Assembly: GCF_002165135.1 (NCBI RefSeq)
Contig: NZ_NFZQ01000001.1
Location: 124,001-188,000 of the forward strand
Direction of reading: 5' to 3'
Length of the DNA stretch: 64,000 nt
DNA from: Pseudomonas sp. SID14000
GTDB taxonomy: Bacteria > Pseudomonadota > Gammaproteobacteria > Pseudomonadales > Pseudomonadaceae
The notes below the pieces were generated by a model. It worked only from the letters and a program-made list of their open reading frames with translations. It had not been told where the DNA came from and did not search any database. Position 1 is the first letter of the stretch. Each line of letters begins with the position of its first letter. This document shows, piece after piece, positions 62,854 through 64,000 of this stretch. The position numbers and the translations under genes were made by a program.

Positions 62854-64000
62854 ATGTCCGGCTGCACCCCTGTTTTTGCCTTGTCCCTGCGTGGGACCAT
62901 CGCCGCCGTGTGCGGCTCGCTGCTCGCGCCCGTGGCCCTGGCCGCCGACCCTGGCCATGAAGGCCATGCACACGACGCCCCCGAGCTGAGCCCGACGGTG
63001 ATCACCGCCGTGGCCCCTAGCTCGCCGCTGACCGTGGTCACCAACCCCAAGGACCCGCGTCAGCCGGTGCCGGCCAGCGACGGCGCCGACTACCTGAAGA
63101 CCATCCCCGGCTTCTCGGCCATCCGCGCCGGCGGCACCAACGGTGACCCGGTACTACGCGGCATGTTCGGCTCACGCCTGAACATCCTCACCAATGGCGG
63201 CCTCATGCTGGGCGCCTGCCCCAACCGCATGGACGCCCCCACATCGTACATTTCGCCGGAAACCTACGACCGACTGACCGTGATCAAAGGCCCGCAAAGC
63301 GTGATCTGGGGCCCGGGTGGCTCGGCAGGCACCATCCTCTTCGAGCGCGAGCCAGAGAAGTTCGGCACCCTCGGCAGCCGGGTCAACGCCAGCCTCCTGG
63401 CCGGCTCCAACGGCCGCTTCGACAAGGTGCTGGACACGGCCGCTGGCAACGACCGGGCCTACGCCCGCTTCGTCGGCAACCAGTCGCGCTCGGACGACTA
63501 CCACGACGGCAGTGACAACACCGTGCCGTCACGCTGGGACAAATGGAACGGCGATGTCGCCCTCGGCTGGACGCCCGACCAGGACACCTTGCTGGAGCTC
63601 ACCGCCGGCAAGGGCGATGGCGAAGCCCGCTATGCCGGGCGCGGCATGGACGGCTCGCAGTTCAAGCGCGAAAGCCTGGGCCTGCGTTTTGAAAAGTCCA
63701 ACCTCGGCGAGGTGCTCGACAAGGTCGAGGCGCAGGTCTACTACAACTACGCCGACCACGTGATGGACAACTACAGCCTGCGCACGCCTTCGGGCAGCGG
63801 CATGATGGGCATGCCGATGGTCAGCAACGTCGACCGCCGCACCATGGGCGCACGCATAAAGGCCACCTGGCGCTGGGCCGACGTGCAGCTGATCGGCGGC
63901 ATCGACGCGCAGACCAACGAACATCGCAAGCGCAGTGGCATGGGTGTGGACGCGCACAAGGGCAAGGCGTGGACCAAGGACGCCGACTTCCACAACTATG
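62854..64000 (+). CDS. oprC: TonB-dependent copper receptor OprC (5' part)
   Basis: The gene runs off the right edge; 382 codons are visible. A signal peptide (about 1-30, ending ALA) is followed by the His-rich segment DPGHEGHAHD. The plug domain shows the TonB-dependent receptor landmarks LRGMFGSRLNILTNGG and VIKGPQSVIWGPGGSAGTI, then barrel strands. The OprC copper site CxxxM-HxM is present as Cys122-x3-Met126 (ACPNRM) and His302-x-Met304 (DHVMD). The product should take up copper across the outer membrane. GGAA lies 7 nt before the ATG at 62854. Confidence 0.93.
   Translation, partial: MSGCTPVFALSLRGTIAAVCGSLLAPVALAADPGHEGHAHDAPELSPTVITAVAPSSPLTVVTNPKDPRQPVPASDGADYLKTIPGFSAIRAGGTNGDPVLRGMFGSRLNILTNGGLMLGACPNRMDAPTSYISPETYDRLTVIKGPQSVIWGPGGSAGTILFEREPEKFGTLGSRVNASLLAGSNGRFDKVLDTAAGNDRAYARFVGNQSRSDDYHDGSDNTVPSRWDKWNGDVALGWTPDQDTLLELTAGKGDGEARYAGRGMDGSQFKRESLGLRFEKSNLGEVLDKVEAQVYYNYADHVMDNYSLRTPSGSGMMGMPMVSNVDRRTMGARIKATWRWADVQLIGGIDAQTNEHRKRSGMGVDAHKGKAWTKDADFHNY

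Overview
This 64 kb window is chromosomal DNA from a fluorescent pseudomonad, most likely of the Pseudomonas putida group. The evidence is the gene order (thiD-thiE-hemL, phoH-ybeY-corC-lnt, leuS-lptE-holA, lipA-lipB-dacC-rlpA-sltB1-rodA-pbpA-rlmH-rsfS-nadD-proA, prmA-dusB-fis-purH-purD-retS, a cob cluster, then oprC), the high GC content, and many copies of the P. putida-type REP palindrome between genes. No tRNA, rRNA, IS element, prophage or CRISPR array was seen.

Layout. 1-5.8 kb: AMP nucleosidase, an AidB-like acyl-CoA dehydrogenase and a 7TM-DISM sensor kinase, all on the minus strand. 6-14 kb (plus): thiamine genes and hemL, a Sel1 protein, then the phoH-ybeY-corC-lnt operon, from which the usual upstream miaB is missing. 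14-22 kb: a DUF218 envelope protein, leuS-lptE-holA, a 54-codon arfA with an intrinsic terminator inside its reading frame, and a lytic transglycosylase. 21.7-34.2 kb (minus): ldcA, lipoate synthesis, and the elongasome/peptidoglycan cluster leading into rlmH, rsfS, nadD and proA. 34.7-39 kb: mpg, a DedA-PAP2 fusion, a Lon-N domain protein, an LrgAB-like pair and a MaoC hydratase. 39-49 kb (plus): prmA, a DUF3426 protein, dusB-fis, purH, purD and the hybrid kinase gene retS. 49.4-52 kb: marC, then three adjacent minus-strand genes for mutually similar proteins of unknown function in visibly lower-GC DNA. 52-59.7 kb: divergent cobalamin operons cobGHIJ (minus) and cobL-cbiD-cobK (plus). 60-64 kb: an NfeD/SPFH membrane pair and a copper cluster (DUF2946, PCuAC chaperone, DUF2946, OprC) that runs off the right edge.

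Most of the window is conserved core genome whose genes work in recognisable pathways: peptidoglycan elongation and trimming, lipoprotein maturation and LPS export, purine and corrin synthesis, and copper handling. The parts least explained by known families are the three-paralogue cassette at 49976-52009, two roughly 320-330 bp near-palindromic elements (3429-3758 and 34265-34580), and the self-terminating arfA gene.
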